A stretch of 64,000 nucleotides of DNA, from NCBI RefSeq assembly GCF_014898055.3, contig NW_023604295.1:135934676-135998675 (forward strand), in the 5' to 3' direction. Position numbers and translations under genes: made by a program. The stretch is from Talpa occidentalis (taxonomy: Eukaryota > Chordata > Mammalia > Eulipotyphla > Talpidae). Below the pieces are notes generated by a model that was not told the origin of the DNA, searched no databases, and saw only the letters and a program-made list of their open reading frames with translations. Shown here in pieces: positions 23,591-34,642 of the stretch. Every line of letters starts with the position of its first letter. Position 1 is the stretch's first letter.

Positions 23591-23820
23591 TCTCCTGAAG
23601 CTTTTCTCTAGAGCTTCCTGAATATTATGTCATCTAGTATTAACAGAAATGTTAAACAAAATTTCTATTCCTTGTATTATTTCTCTGAATCTTGAAAATT
23701 ATATGTATGGATGGGGAGGAAAGTTAAAAAGCAAGTTTTCCTATCAACTTTAAATAGTGATAAGTGACTTTGAAAGTGTTACCCAGTTACAATGCTATTT
23801 CAGTGTACACCTTTATTTTT

Positions 23821-24090
23821 AAAAAGATTTATTTATTTATGCATACACGAGCTAGGGTACTGGCCAGAGGTATGTGGGGAGGAGGGGCTAGAGGATTCAC
23901 TGGAGACAGTGGGGAACAGAACAAGCAGATTGACCAAAGTATACTGCTGAGGGGAGCAGTGGGCGAGCCAGGAGAGGTCTGCTGCGTCATGTGTGTCGTT
24001 CCTGGCCCCCCGGGGATCGAACTCATGCCGAAGAGGCTGCGGATTGCTTCGTAGGTTGCGTCTTAACTCCTTGCACCACCAGGGAGGCCC
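23821..24090 (-). mobile_element. tRNA-derived SINE, subfamily A
   Basis: Minus-strand copy with tail 'aaagatttatttatttatgc' and head 'caccaccagggaggccc'. Target duplication 'tacaccttt(a/g)ttttt' at 23806-23820 and from 24092. Confidence 0.94.
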
Positions 24091-24106
24091 ATACACCTTT
24101 GTTTTT

Positions 24107-24744
24107 TAACTGTCATGTTACAATTATTAATTCTCAATGAAATCAAAGATAAAATAGAAAATGGAATGGAATTTTTCTTAATTCAATTACTGGTTAATAA
24201 TAATAAAGCAGGCACAAGTAATCTTTCTTCTAAAAGTACTTAAGCAGGGAAATATATACCTTTGCATAATTTTAAAATGGTGTCTAAATTTTTTTATACC
24301 AATCCAGGTTTTAAATTATTTTAAATGAAATTATATTAAGCAGATCCTTTTTCAGGGGATTATTTTATTTATATTGTTTTAATTCACAGCAGCATAGACT
24401 TGTGTATATATAACATCTTATTTCACTCATTTATTCTAGAATTTGTTTTTATTCATGTGTAATCAAACCATTACAATACTAACATAAAAATCAAGATCAA
24501 TTTTTAATTTTAAAGTAAAATTCACCCTTCCTAACTCCCTACACTTGACATACATGTGCTTATTTAACCTGTTATCCCTATTTCTCAGCTATGTTTTTTC
24601 TTCCTCTTGAAAACTAATAGAAATTAAATAAAAAATATGATGCAGCAGAGTAATAGCATATTGCCTGAAGTTTATTGTAATTGAAACATTTTTAAATTGT
24701 TTCCATTAAAGTTTTATATTACTACTAGTCAAAACAATGAAAGC
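24107..24744. other. Unassigned AT-rich sequence
   Basis: No repeat or gene recognised. Confidence 0.4.
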
Positions 24745-24749
24745 TAGCA

Positions 24750-24895
24750 TCAACTGAGGTCTTACTATGTGACAGGCACTGTCATAAAAGCTTTATGTAT
24801 ATACTAACTCATATAATCCTAATAAGTAGCCTATGAATAGTATTTTTCCTTCATGAGCTGTGAGTCTAGTAACTGGAGAACCTCAGTACATCTAA
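24750..24895 (-). mobile_element. MIR SINE
   Basis: 'ttactatgtgacaggcactg' then 'actaactcatataatcctaa' and 'agcctatgaatagtattttt' is antisense MIR core. Confidence 0.85.
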
Positions 24896-24942
24896 GTTAA
24901 TTTTATATATTTTTTTCAAAACACCGTATGTTTTTTATCATC

Positions 24943-24992
24943 GCCAACCTCCAGAATTAATTTTAAATGCCAACTTCCAGAATTAATTCCTG
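24943..24992. repeat. Imperfect tandem duplication, period about 26
   Basis: 'gccaacctccagaattaatt' is followed by 'gccaacttccagaattaatt', separated by 'ttaaat', with one mismatch over 20 bases. Confidence 0.85.
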
Positions 24993-25059
24993 ACTGTAAT
25001 CAATGTAAATTTCTGGTTTCAAAAATTATATTCTTTAATAACTCATGTTTCCATCAAGA

Positions 25060-25640
25060 AGAGAGTAGAAAAACAAATAACAGCATATTAATTTACCAGA
25101 ATATTACTTGGCAATAAAAAGGACAGATTAAATGCATTACCATTCATCTCACACCTTTGGTGGGACAAAAGAAATCAGATATAGAAAGGAAAGGGCAACA
25201 TTGTATGTTTCTATTAATAATATGGAAAAAATAATATCTAAATTCTGAAATGGGTAGCATTCATCTAAAATTAAAACAAAATCAGACCAGTGGTTGCCTC
25301 AGGAAGATTGGTTATAGGGCAGGCAATGGTAGAAATTGACTACTATATAAGTATGTAGACATTCTGGTGAGGAGAAAATGTACTGTCATGAGAGGGCTCT
25401 GGGCTATCTGAATATGTACATTTGTAGTGCTAAGGTTTGTGCATTGCTGTATATGTTATTTTACCTAAAGAAAAATAAATACGGAGTACAGTAGTAATTG
25501 GGGATAGAGGTATAGAGGAGACATGAATGGAGACTATTGGTATTATTTGAAGTTGGATGATGGAAACATGGGAATTCATTTTAATTTAACATTTTATTTA
25601 TATATATTCAAAGTTTTTCATAATAAAAAGCTAAAACATA
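25060..25640 (+). mobile_element. Old L1 (L1M-type) 3' region
   Basis: 'tacttggcaataaaaaggac', 'ccagtggttgcctcaggaag' and 'ggatgatggaaacatgggaa' then 'tttttcataataaaaagcta' follow the old L1 3' end order. Highly diverged. Confidence 0.65.
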
Positions 25641-26629
25641 CCTGATAAAGTGCTTTTCCAAAGGCTTTAGAACATTATTTTATGAAATCCAGGAAGCTAA
25701 TATAAAGCTAAGTTCAGGGTTTGTATTTTTAATTGAAGTAGCATTGCATTATAACATTATGTAAGTTTCAGTTGTTCATCCTTGAGAAATAACATGGGTA
25801 TATATTAAGTTCATTCAGAGAAGCAGGAGTTGTGGTAGAGGAGGTTTGTATCCTGAGTTGGAAATTTCCAATAAGCAGTGATTATTGTTATCCTTTTCTG
25901 AACTGAGGCCACTTCTGAAATGAAAAACAGAGAGTTTCTAGATTTGCTCCAAACTTTTTGACTTTTGCTTCAATAGCAATTTCCTATGTGTATGAGATAC
26001 AGAGATAAATCATTTTTTTGGTAATGATCCCATCAAATCTCCTATTCACTACAAAATTATTCCCATGCTAGGTACATGGCCTTAATAAGAATCGTGTGAT
26101 GAAGGCACAGTGAGGGTTGTGTAAATGGTATGTGAATATTGATTTTAATATTAAACTATTGTATTTCTTGATAATGCTTGAGAAAATGTAATTTGCAATG
26201 TATTCATATAAGGCTAAAATAATGTGTGGGGTCATTTTTATTGCGCATTGTGGCTCCTATCAGTTCAAAACTATAAAAGCTGTATTTTTCTCCATTAAAA
26301 AGGCTTATCTCATTCTAACATTTCATTTCAGATTTATTTCAGTGCACTAATCATAGTAACAGAAATGTGATTTTATTGTAACACATTTTAGAAAGCTAAA
26401 TGGACTCATTATTTGGTTATTATCAAGTTCTAATTCTGAATTCCAATGGGTTTTTATGGAATGTGCTCCAGCACCCTTGGAAATGCAGGAGAGAGGGACA
26501 TATTTAGGAACAAGTAGTTGGCTAATGTGTTGTTGTTTTATAACCATTTTCTTGGCCACTTGTCATAACATCCTGAAAAACCACAGAATCATCCATTTGG
26601 CACCTGCTTTTAGATGGTTGTAATCTAGC
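25641..26629. other. Unassigned sequence
   Basis: No repeat or gene recognised. The 70-codon minus-strand frame at 26347-26559 has no domain. Confidence 0.4.
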
Positions 26630-26850
26630 CAGAGGTCAGCAGTTTTACATTTCATTTTATTTTTTTTGCTACGTGGGATCATAGAATAAATATTTTAGGC
26701 TTTGCAGATCATAAAGTCTCTGTTGCATCTACTCAACTCTGTCGTTTTAACAAAAGTGCTCACAGACAATATGTAAATCAAAAGTCCTGCCTGTGTTTCA
26801 ATAAAACTATTTACAAAATCAACTTGCAGGCTGTAGTCTGCCAGCCTCTA
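26630..26850 (+). mobile_element. Non-autonomous hAT DNA transposon (Charlie-like)
   Basis: Left end 'cagaggtcagca' and right end 'tgccagcctcta' are imperfect inverted terminal repeats. Internal phrases 'attttaggctttgcagatca' and 'tactcaactctgtcgtttta' and 'tttcaataaaactatttaca' belong to a common eutherian hAT family. No clean 8-bp target duplication remains. No transposase is encoded. Confidence 0.8.
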
Positions 26851-26858
26851 CTCTGGAT

Positions 26859-26970
26859 TAGTGTTTCTCAAGCTTCAATGTGCAAAAGAATCTCTTTTAG
26901 AGATATAACTCAGTAGGTCTGGGAAGGAGCCTAATAACTGGAATTTTGAAGTGATTTTCTGAATTTAGGT
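26859..26970 (+). mobile_element. MER5A-like hAT element
   Basis: 'agtgtttctcaagcttcaat', 'gtgcaaaagaatctctttta' and 'aactcagtaggtctgggaag' match the MER5A order. The right end is degraded. Confidence 0.7.
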
Positions 26971-26979
26971 ATCTGATTG

Positions 26980-27080
26980 AAATATTCTGCTCCTCAATTT
27001 CTATAGCTATAAAAAGAACTTGAGCACCTTCCCTACCTAATTTACACACTGTAACAAAGATAATGCAGAATAATAAATGT
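26980..27080 (+). mobile_element. MIR SINE fragment
   Basis: 'ctcctcaatttctatagcta', 'ccttccctacctaatttaca' and 'aataaatgtgaaattttac' follow sense MIR order, much diverged. Confidence 0.55.
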
Positions 27081-27271
27081 GAAATTTTACATGTAGTATG
27101 TACAGTCAGAAATAAGAATTATCAAGACAATTTAGTATGTTATTCTATTCACCTGTTGATCTTTTTTCCCAATTCTGGACATAAGAATCCTAATTATATA
27201 ATTATAATAGGCTCATAATAGGGTCTACTTTACATATCTTTATTCTAAAATTTTCAAAAGTATTTATGATG

Positions 27272-27697
27272 TGTTAGTTTCCTATTGCTACTGTAAGAAA
27301 TTACCATAAACCAGTAGCTTCAAACAACATACATTGGTTGTCTTACTGGAAGTCAGAAGTCTGACATGAATCTTAAAGAATTAATAACAAGGTGTCAGTG
27401 GAACTGGTTTCTTCTGGAGGCTGTAGGTGTTGCTCCTCCATACCTTTTCCAGAATCTAAAGGCTGGATTCATTCCTTAAATCAGGGTCCCACATCATATC
27501 ACTATTTTTTCCTCTGCTTCCATCTGCCTTTCTCTTTTAAAGACCCTTGTAATTACATCAAGCCTACCTGTATAACCCAGGACTGTTTCCTCATCTCAAG
27601 AACCTTAACTTGATCATATCTCGGTCCTTTTTTCATGTTAAGTAACAGAGTCACAGGTTCTGGGTGTAGGAAATGGACCTCATTATTCAGCCTTACA
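27272..27697 (+). mobile_element. MLT1-type (ERVL-MaLR) solo LTR
   Basis: Starts 'tgttagtttcctattgctac', continues through 'ggaagtcagaagtctgacat', 'aaggtgtcagtggaactggt', 'acccttgtaattacatcaag' and 'agtcacaggttctgggtgta', in the order of MLT1 LTRs. No matching second LTR or internal region in the window. The 73-codon frame inside it is incidental. Confidence 0.85.
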
Positions 27698-28251
27698 TTT
27701 AAGGGCACCAACAAAGTAGCACAATGTGAGCTGAGTTTTCAGTACACAGAAGTTGATAAAAAGATGGGGCTCAGAATCCCAAAATTTTCTTTGCTATAAT
27801 TGCTATCTTTTAGGATGCTCAAACAAAGACGATAAGGCACCCTTTCTTGCTAGGAGACTTTACTCAAATCTTAGTGTAAACTCACCAAATAACGCCCTGG
27901 AGAGATAAGCCTATCAAAATGGAGATTCCGCTACTTCAGCTGTAGGCAAGTCTAAGTTGTCTACTATACTGAACATGGACTAATGATATGTGAGTACTTT
28001 TTCCCAAAAATAGAGTATGGGAAATTGAAATCTAACTCTGTATTTTAGTGCTTCTATTATGCATGAGGGGTTTTAGATAAAGCAGATCAAAGAAAAGTAT
28101 TGTGGTAAAAATTCTATTCTTATCTCGAAGTATAAGGAAGAATTTGACCCTTAGTTCACTCCTAATATTTCTAGAAAGAAAAGATGTTCCATATGGAATT
28201 GCCCCAGAACTGTATTATAGTGTAAGCTCATGGGAGGAAAAGGAGTATCAG
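27698..28251. other. Unassigned sequence
   Basis: No repeat or gene recognised. Confidence 0.4.
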
Positions 28252-28264
28252 AAGATTCAAGGAG

Positions 28265-28538
28265 GGGCCTCCCTGGTGGCGCAGTTGGTTGAGTGCAGCC
28301 CTGCGAAGCTGTCCACAACCTCTGCAGCGCGGGTTCAATCCTGGTCAGCCAGGGAGATACCCACATGGTGCGGCAGATATCTCCTGTCTCGTCTGCTGCT
28401 CCCCTCAGCAGTGTATTTCAGTCAGTCTGCCTGTTCTGTTCCCCACTCTGTCTCTGGTGATTCTCTCATCCTCCTGTGCCTCTGGCCTATACCCCAATTC
28501 TTGTATAAAAATAAATAAATCTTAAAAAAAAATTAAAA
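28265..28538 (+). mobile_element. tRNA-derived SINE, subfamily A
   Basis: Head 'gggcctccctggtggcgcag', B box 'gggttcaatcctgg', full body and tail. Perfect 13-bp target duplication 'aagattcaaggag' at 28252-28264 and 28539-28551. The reading frames of up to 138 codons here simply run through the SINE. Confidence 0.96.
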
Positions 28539-28551
28539 AAGATTCAAGGAG

Positions 28552-29410
28552 ATAAAATGGACACTAAAACAATTCTTTTAACAATTGGTCTAAAATATAT
28601 CCTTGTCCATATCATTGAATCCTTTAAGTCTTACAGCCAAAGTCCCATCAAGAGGCAAAACCAGCAATTTGAACAAAAACAATTATATTTTAAAATGTTA
28701 ACAAGGTTTGAAAAGTAAAAAGAGAACACTAGATATCTTGAAGGTAGAGACTGCAGGACGCAGCTACCATTCGTAGTGGAGGTATAACAAAGGGAAGAAG
28801 TTATGACAACTCAGAAGCTTGACAGAGGGACCTGAGATCCAGAGGGGTTTGTCTGTTTCTGAGATCAGAGAAAGAGCCTGCCGCAGGGACCCACATCTGT
28901 CAAAGGAAAGCTTACTTTCTTGCACTAAGGAGGCATGACAATACTGAAAGAATTGCAAACTTGAAATAAGTGCTGCCACTGGCACAAACTGCCTTCGATA
29001 GAGGAGCAAAGAAGCATTTGTTACTAGGAATAAAATGCAGAAAAATGAACAGAATGAAGAATAAAAAACAATAGACAAAAAGGAAAGAGTAGACACTACT
29101 TCCTCCTGTCTGCCTCTAGTCTTCCTCTATCTTCCCTGCCTAGCAGAGTCTAGTGAGGAGTCAGTTGACAAAGGAGAGAGTGGCTTATTGAGTTCCAGCA
29201 ATGGCATTGCAAAGATCAGTCTTGGAGTTCCTCAGATGTGAATGCGCAAATGTAGCATTGATATTTACTTTAATAGACTATATATTCAGTGAAAGGATAG
29301 ACTAAAAGAAAATATGTTTACTCACAAAGTGAAATAACAGAGAAGCAATTCCTTTGCTTATTTTTGGACCTGATTCTGGGATGGACAGAAAAATGAAAAT
29401 CTTTGCTGAG
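28552..29410. other. Unassigned sequence, partly repeat-like
   Basis: 28740-29200 has balanced composition and purine-rich blocks that resemble old L1 or ERV DNA, but I cannot name a family. The 110-codon minus-strand frame at 28764-29096 is hydrophobic and lacks any domain. Confidence 0.35.
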
Positions 29411-29442
29411 TGTGTGTGTGTGTGTGTGTATACATACATACA

Positions 29443-29475
<33 letters not shown>
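29411..29475. repeat. Compound (TG)n(TACA)n microsatellite
   Basis: About nine TG units followed by about ten TACA units and a short TA run. Confidence 0.95.
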
Positions 29476-29476
<1 letters not shown>

Positions 29477-29659
29477 GATCTGCATGCTACATAGAACCAA
29501 AGTGAGAATAAAACCAGAAAAATATCCAGCTACCCTACCAAACTGAAAAAAGAAAGTGAAAATTGGTTTTTAGAGAGTGTGACAGAAATATGTCCTCGAT
29601 AACATCAAAGTATTATAGTTACTTTTATGTTAATTCAATATAATAAAATCATGAGGAAA

Positions 29660-30130
29660 TAATTCACCATGAAATAAAATTAACAGAGATAATATGCAGC
29701 CATAGGGATCTCAAGATTTTCAGACAATAAAATTTCCTGCTAGATATAGACTATGAAATAAATGTTTGTTAACTATAGACTTTAAAACAAAATAAAATTC
29801 TACATTTTCAGTTAGATCTGAGAAATAATTTGTTACAATTCCAAAAACTTGAAAATACGATGTTGTTAGAAATTAAAGACTAACAGATATTTTGAGCAGC
29901 AATTAAAAACTTGCTAAAGAAAGAATTAGTGACCTGGAACTTAACTCTGAAGATATACTTAGATTTAAGTTTAATTAGATATTTAAAAGTGGAAAATATG
30001 GATATGAGATTAAAGAATAAATACGGTACATTAAAGAACAAAAAATATTCAGTTATAACAAGAAAAGAATACTGAAAGTTGAGGAGAACTTACATTTGAA
30101 AAGAAAACAGCTGATAATAAATGTTATTAA
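29660..30130 (+). mobile_element. Ancient L1 ORF1 region
   Basis: 'tagactatgaaataaatgtt', 'actttaaaacaaaataaaat', 'aaagaaagaattagtgacct', and the long A-rich run of short coiled-coil-like codons fit the L1 ORF1 coiled-coil region. Frame is destroyed. Confidence 0.6.
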
Positions 30131-31838
30131 TGCTGAATTTCAGACAGCACAGTGCGTGTTGAGTTTGATAAATATTGCTAATATACAAATTCATTCCATT
30201 TTGTAGAAGGTAAAATCCCAAAGTAAAAGATGTCAGCTAGAGAAAATACTGCTATAAATTGATATAATCTAATTTCAATTGTGACTGATAAATATGGTTT
30301 TCTTAACCTATCATTTAATTATATCATTTTATTTAGGCCATGAATAATCTCTTAGTTTTCTAGTTTATCTTTAGTAAGATAACCAAGTGTTTTTATTTGT
30401 TTCTTAATAGTTTTATCTATAAAATTTATAGTTGAAAATATAATATTAAATTTGTCAAATAAACTACACATAGAAGCAAGATCTATAACTCACTGGATTT
30501 TAATTGTAAAACATTTCCTCTCTACAATGAAGTTTATTCTCAAAAGTAACTTAACAAAGTATTTTAAAAGTTAACATCTCAAATTAGCATGCTATTTTTC
30601 AATCTCTGAATTTGTGATATAAATGTAAGTTGTGCTACATCCTTTTAGAAACTGTAGGTTTTAAAGTGAACTTAATCACATACCATTATTAGCATCAAAA
30701 TCACTGTGGTTTTGTAGGAGTGAAGTTTAAAATATAAAGTAAATATATTTAGCTCTCCTTATCTAAAATAAATCCTTCCCAAAGAGCAAGATAATGTAAT
30801 TAAATTTATATAACTGAAGGCATTGAACTCCAGAAGGAGATGTCTTATTATCTATTTGGCATAAATGTAGCATATGTGAAGATTCTGATATTATCTTTAT
30901 ATAACTGTGTACTATATATCGCCTCCGTTCCATGATTTTGCTTTATTTAACATCTTTAAGTTGAAATTACATTGCTAATTTTATCTTGAGAATTTAGTGA
31001 TAGACTTTTTGTTGATGTATATTACTATAGAAATATGTTATATTTCACTATAGAAATAATTTTATATTCTTTTGGCTTTGATCAATGGAAATTTAATATT
31101 TAATATATGCCCAGATACTAGGGCATCATATGAAAACAAACAGAATTCTAATTCTCCCTTTGTATGAAAAAGCATGAGTCTGATCAACTATGCAAAGTCA
31201 ACATCAGTTACTATATAGGATTGGTAGGTAAATAATGTTTATCACATGGTAAAGAATCAATGGGATTTAGCTCCTATTTTGTGAATGAAAACTCTTACAA
31301 AAATAACATTACGTATGAGAGTATTAACTGACCACTTAAAATTTTCTTTCAAGATGAATAAAAAGACAAAACAAAGGGGTTTTTATAAAGGAAACATCCA
31401 GAACTCTTTGAGCAGATATTTTATTTTGATCCTAATCTATACAAGATTAACTCATCCATCTGGTTACAGAAAAATAAAAGCAGTTTCTTCATTAAGAATG
31501 AAATTTTTAAATATCCAGGATTTGCTTTATCCCTGACAGTCTCTACAATGCTAAATGTTGATACATCATTTCCTTGATTGTGATTGAATTTTTCCTTTTA
31601 TCAGTAACATAGCTTAAAAATTCAACAATATCTTTATTTGTCATATTTTTTGACGTGAATATTTAATTTCCTAAGTCATTAAGAAAACACTTTTTGTTTG
31701 CCACCAAACTATCATTTACACCAATAGCAGTGAAACTATGAGATTGAAAATACTTTAAATTTCATCACTATCAATTACATTCATTGGTATTTCTCCTTGT
31801 AGACTTATTTCTTCATAATTTTAGTGATATCAAATCTG

Positions 31839-31839
<1 letters not shown>
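30131..31839. other. Unassigned AT-rich sequence
   Basis: No repeat or gene recognised. Confidence 0.4.

Positions 31840-31870
<31 letters not shown>
31840..31870. repeat. (GT)n microsatellite
   Basis: Fifteen uninterrupted GT units. Confidence 0.97.
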
Positions 31871-31871
<1 letters not shown>

Positions 31872-32584
31872 CATCTTTATATGCTTGAATGGGAATTTTT
31901 CCATTCTCTCACCAACTGCTAAAATATCTAATAATTTCATGTTAAATTTGCCTTATAAACAAGGCCAAAAATCTGTATTAGTGCTTTTACTAGATGCAAG
32001 ACGTTCTTCAGGTGAATTTTATTAAATCTTTCAGTTTTATGAATGCATTTTTTAAAACAGCCCAGTCTTTAAAATGTTCTTCCAAATGAAATGTAAAAAG
32101 AAAAGCCTGTATTAATAAATCTATCATTTATGTGAAATTGCATCTTATCCTTTAAGTATCCTTTTTATTTTTAATCTTATTTAAAAAATAATTTGCTACA
32201 ACTAAAAATACTCGAGAAAACTACCACCTTTCCTGCCTTTATTGATGAACAGAAACATATCAGTTTCTACTTAGTGTATGCCTTAATTCATTTAATCTCG
32301 TGTGTGCATGATAGAAACTCCTTGTATGATTTCCCAGTGAAAATTACAAATGAATGACATAACTGAGAAATGCACTTTCAAGTGACTAATGAACTAACAA
32401 AGAAAATAGCCCAAAAATTTCTTTTGCATCATCTCAAATCTTCAGCAATTTGGGGCCATTGCTAGATTATTAATTTAACACAGCAACTCAAATAATATAT
32501 AACTCAACATTAACTCTAGTTTTTCTCCTTGAAGTATGTGGCTTATTTGGAGTATGTGGCTAAAGTGATTAGAAAGACTCAGTG
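31871..32584. other. Unassigned AT-rich sequence
   Basis: No repeat or gene recognised. Small local repeat 'gtatgtggct' occurs twice at about 32535 and 32553. Confidence 0.4.
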
Positions 32585-32900
32585 ACTGAACTAGTCGAGG
32601 CAAACAAACTGCTATAACAAATAACCCCCATATTTCAGTGATAGAAAATTGAAAATTTAATTCCTGCTCATATAAAATCACAGTGTAGGGTTCCTATTCA
32701 GCTCTCCTCAAGGCATAAAATTGGCAGCAATATTTTTTCCCTGGGGGCTTATCCATCCTGTAGACCTTGAAGTTTCCTCCCAGTGACAAGGGATGGGTGA
32801 AAAAAACACAAATAGTGCATTTGAGAATCATTTTTGCTCATATTTCATCTTTGGTTGCATAGTCACAGGTAGGGTAGGAAGTAAAATGCATGTTTGTACC
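32585..32900 (+). mobile_element. Possible eutherian LTR (MaLR/ERVL-like)
   Basis: 'aactgctataacaaataacc', 'tttcagtgatagaaaattga', 'aatcacagtgtagggttcct' and 'tgcatagtcacaggtagggt' follow the order of a MaLR/ERVL-type LTR I recall. Diverged, and the ends are not defined. Confidence 0.45.
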
Positions 32901-34045
32901 TAGTTCTGTAAACCTATAAAATGACCTCTGCAGAATTTTCCAGTTATACTTCCCGTTGCTTCTCAACAGTCACCTAAGTACCAGCCATTCTGAGGAGAAA
33001 GTATGGATATTGGAGAATATTTATAATTAAAATAACTGAAAAATTTTAAGCTGAACTTATTTTAATATGTTTTATATTTTTAACAACTCAATTTCCTGAT
33101 TAACAAATATTCCTGGGGCAATATTCTTGAAAATCAAATTAACTAATTGTGTAAAACACAGAGTTTTCTTAGTACCACAGAGTTTTCAACCTAGGATGTT
33201 ACACAAAATTCATCCTCAAGACACTGATAGCACATCCAGAAGTTTTGACAGGCATTCTATACAAAAGCAAGAAAAACAACTGCCATCCAACCTTTGCTCT
33301 TCAGCTGAAATCAAATCAGTAATAAATTCTCCTGTGTTAATTGAAGCCAGCAAAAACCCACTACTTTATAGAAACTATCCGTCAGTATTGCAGTTGACTT
33401 TGGCAATTATTTTACAGTTTTATATATGTAAATGATTTCTGGCATAGTTTCTGCAAATATCAGGATTATCTCTGACAGTGAGGTCACATGCTTAGGTCAT
33501 TCTAGTGATATCAGTAATTTAAAAGGAAAGTTAAACCATAATATCTGTTCTCAAGGAGTAAATCATTTGCATGGAGAGAGAGTAAAAAACAGTAAAAATA
33601 CAGAAAAAGTCAATGTGGCAAGAAAATTATGTTGGTGATATTGGTAAATGATCCAGTGCATAGATTACTAACACACTGAGCCATGCCTCCCCAATATATG
33701 AATTTATATTTACATAGCATGTGCATTTCATATTGAACTAATAGTGTAAATTTTAAAAGATGAAAGATAGTTGAATTAGACTTTTAAATGCTTCATTCTT
33801 TTTTATCTGTGTTTTCTACCCCTTTGTTCCCCGTTGTACATAGTCCAACCTCAAGACCACAATATCACAGAGGCCCAGCAAAAGGAGAATAAACTTCAAC
33901 AGGCAAAAACTTTATGAAGGATTCATACAACCAAAGAATAAGAGGTCTATTTTAGGAGCAGCGTAGGAAAATGTATGAAAAGAGGATAAAATGTTATCTT
34001 TCCAGGAGAGTGAATCTGTTGCCTTACTCAAGTAGGTAATTCAGG
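32901..34045. other. Unassigned sequence
   Basis: The 102-codon frame at 33127-33435 has no recognisable domain and an ordinary AT-rich composition. I treat it as chance. Confidence 0.4.
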
Positions 34046-34081
34046 AAAAAAACAAAACAAAAACAAAAACAAAAACAAAAC
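34046..34081. repeat. (AAAAAC)n simple repeat
   Basis: A-rich units of five or six bases ending in C, repeated about six times. Confidence 0.93.
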
Positions 34082-34084
34082 GGC

Positions 34085-34145
34085 CTTGAGAGCAAAACAA
34101 CCTGATTTCTAATTCTAGCATCTCACTTTGTGACCTTGTAAAGTC
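34085..34145 (+). mobile_element. MIR fragment
   Basis: 'aacaacctgatttctaattc' then 'actttgtgaccttgtaaagt' is sense MIR sequence around the tRNA-derived/core junction. It stops where the SINE tail begins. Confidence 0.65.
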
Positions 34146-34212
34146 TCACGCTCATGCACCTCTGGCTAGTACCCAGGTTCTTGTATAAATAAAATCTTAA
34201 AAAAAAAAAATT
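34146..34212 (+). mobile_element. 5'-truncated tRNA-derived SINE (tail only)
   Basis: Only the last ~65 bases remain: 'cacctctggctagtacccag', 'ttcttgtataaataaaatct' and an A-run. It abuts the MIR directly, so it is either a truncated insertion into the MIR or a deletion remnant. Confidence 0.85.
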
Positions 34213-34590
34213 GGTACATGTACATAAATTAATGAACATGAGCTATTTTTTGTTGTTGTTTTTAAGACTAAAATGATTAATTGGGATATGACTTAAAGAG
34301 CTATGACAATCAGTTGACAGGGTTTTGTGTGTCTCTTCAAAGCTTTTGGCATAGCATCAAAGGTATTGAAAGTATGTGTATAAAGAGGGGTGGGTAGACA
34401 TTACAATTGTAAATAAGGAGCCAATTGTAAAACAAGTAAGGGTTTCTCTGCACTTGCAGTAATTGGACCACATAAAAATCAGTGTGAGTGTAAATTGTAT
34501 AAAAAATTGTCAAACGAAAATGACTAAGACCATTCACTGTTTTTTATTCTCGGGTGGAGATCCTATAGAGGAAACTATATATAGATATAT
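34213..34590. other. Unassigned AT-rich sequence
   Basis: No repeat or gene recognised. Confidence 0.4.
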
Positions 34591-34594
34591 AGTG

Positions 34595-34642
34595 TTATAT
34601 ATATATATAATATATATATATATATATTTGTTGTTGTTGTTC
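34595..34642. repeat. (TA)n and (TTG)n simple repeats
   Basis: About 33 bases of alternating AT with one break, then four TTG units. Confidence 0.93.

Noticed and set aside
23210..23611. 133-codon plus-strand frame as a gene
   Set aside because: It lies in degenerate L1 ORF2 and 3' UTR and starts out of the ORF2 context.
28102..28518. 138-codon frame, the longest in the window
   Set aside because: More than half of it is translated SINE. The same peptide-like runs appear wherever the SINE occurs in plus orientation.
29411..29475. CRISPR-like array
   Set aside because: It is a microsatellite without spacers, in eukaryotic DNA.
33127..33435. 102-codon plus-strand frame as a gene
   Set aside because: No domain, no context, AT-rich composition as in the surrounding noncoding DNA.
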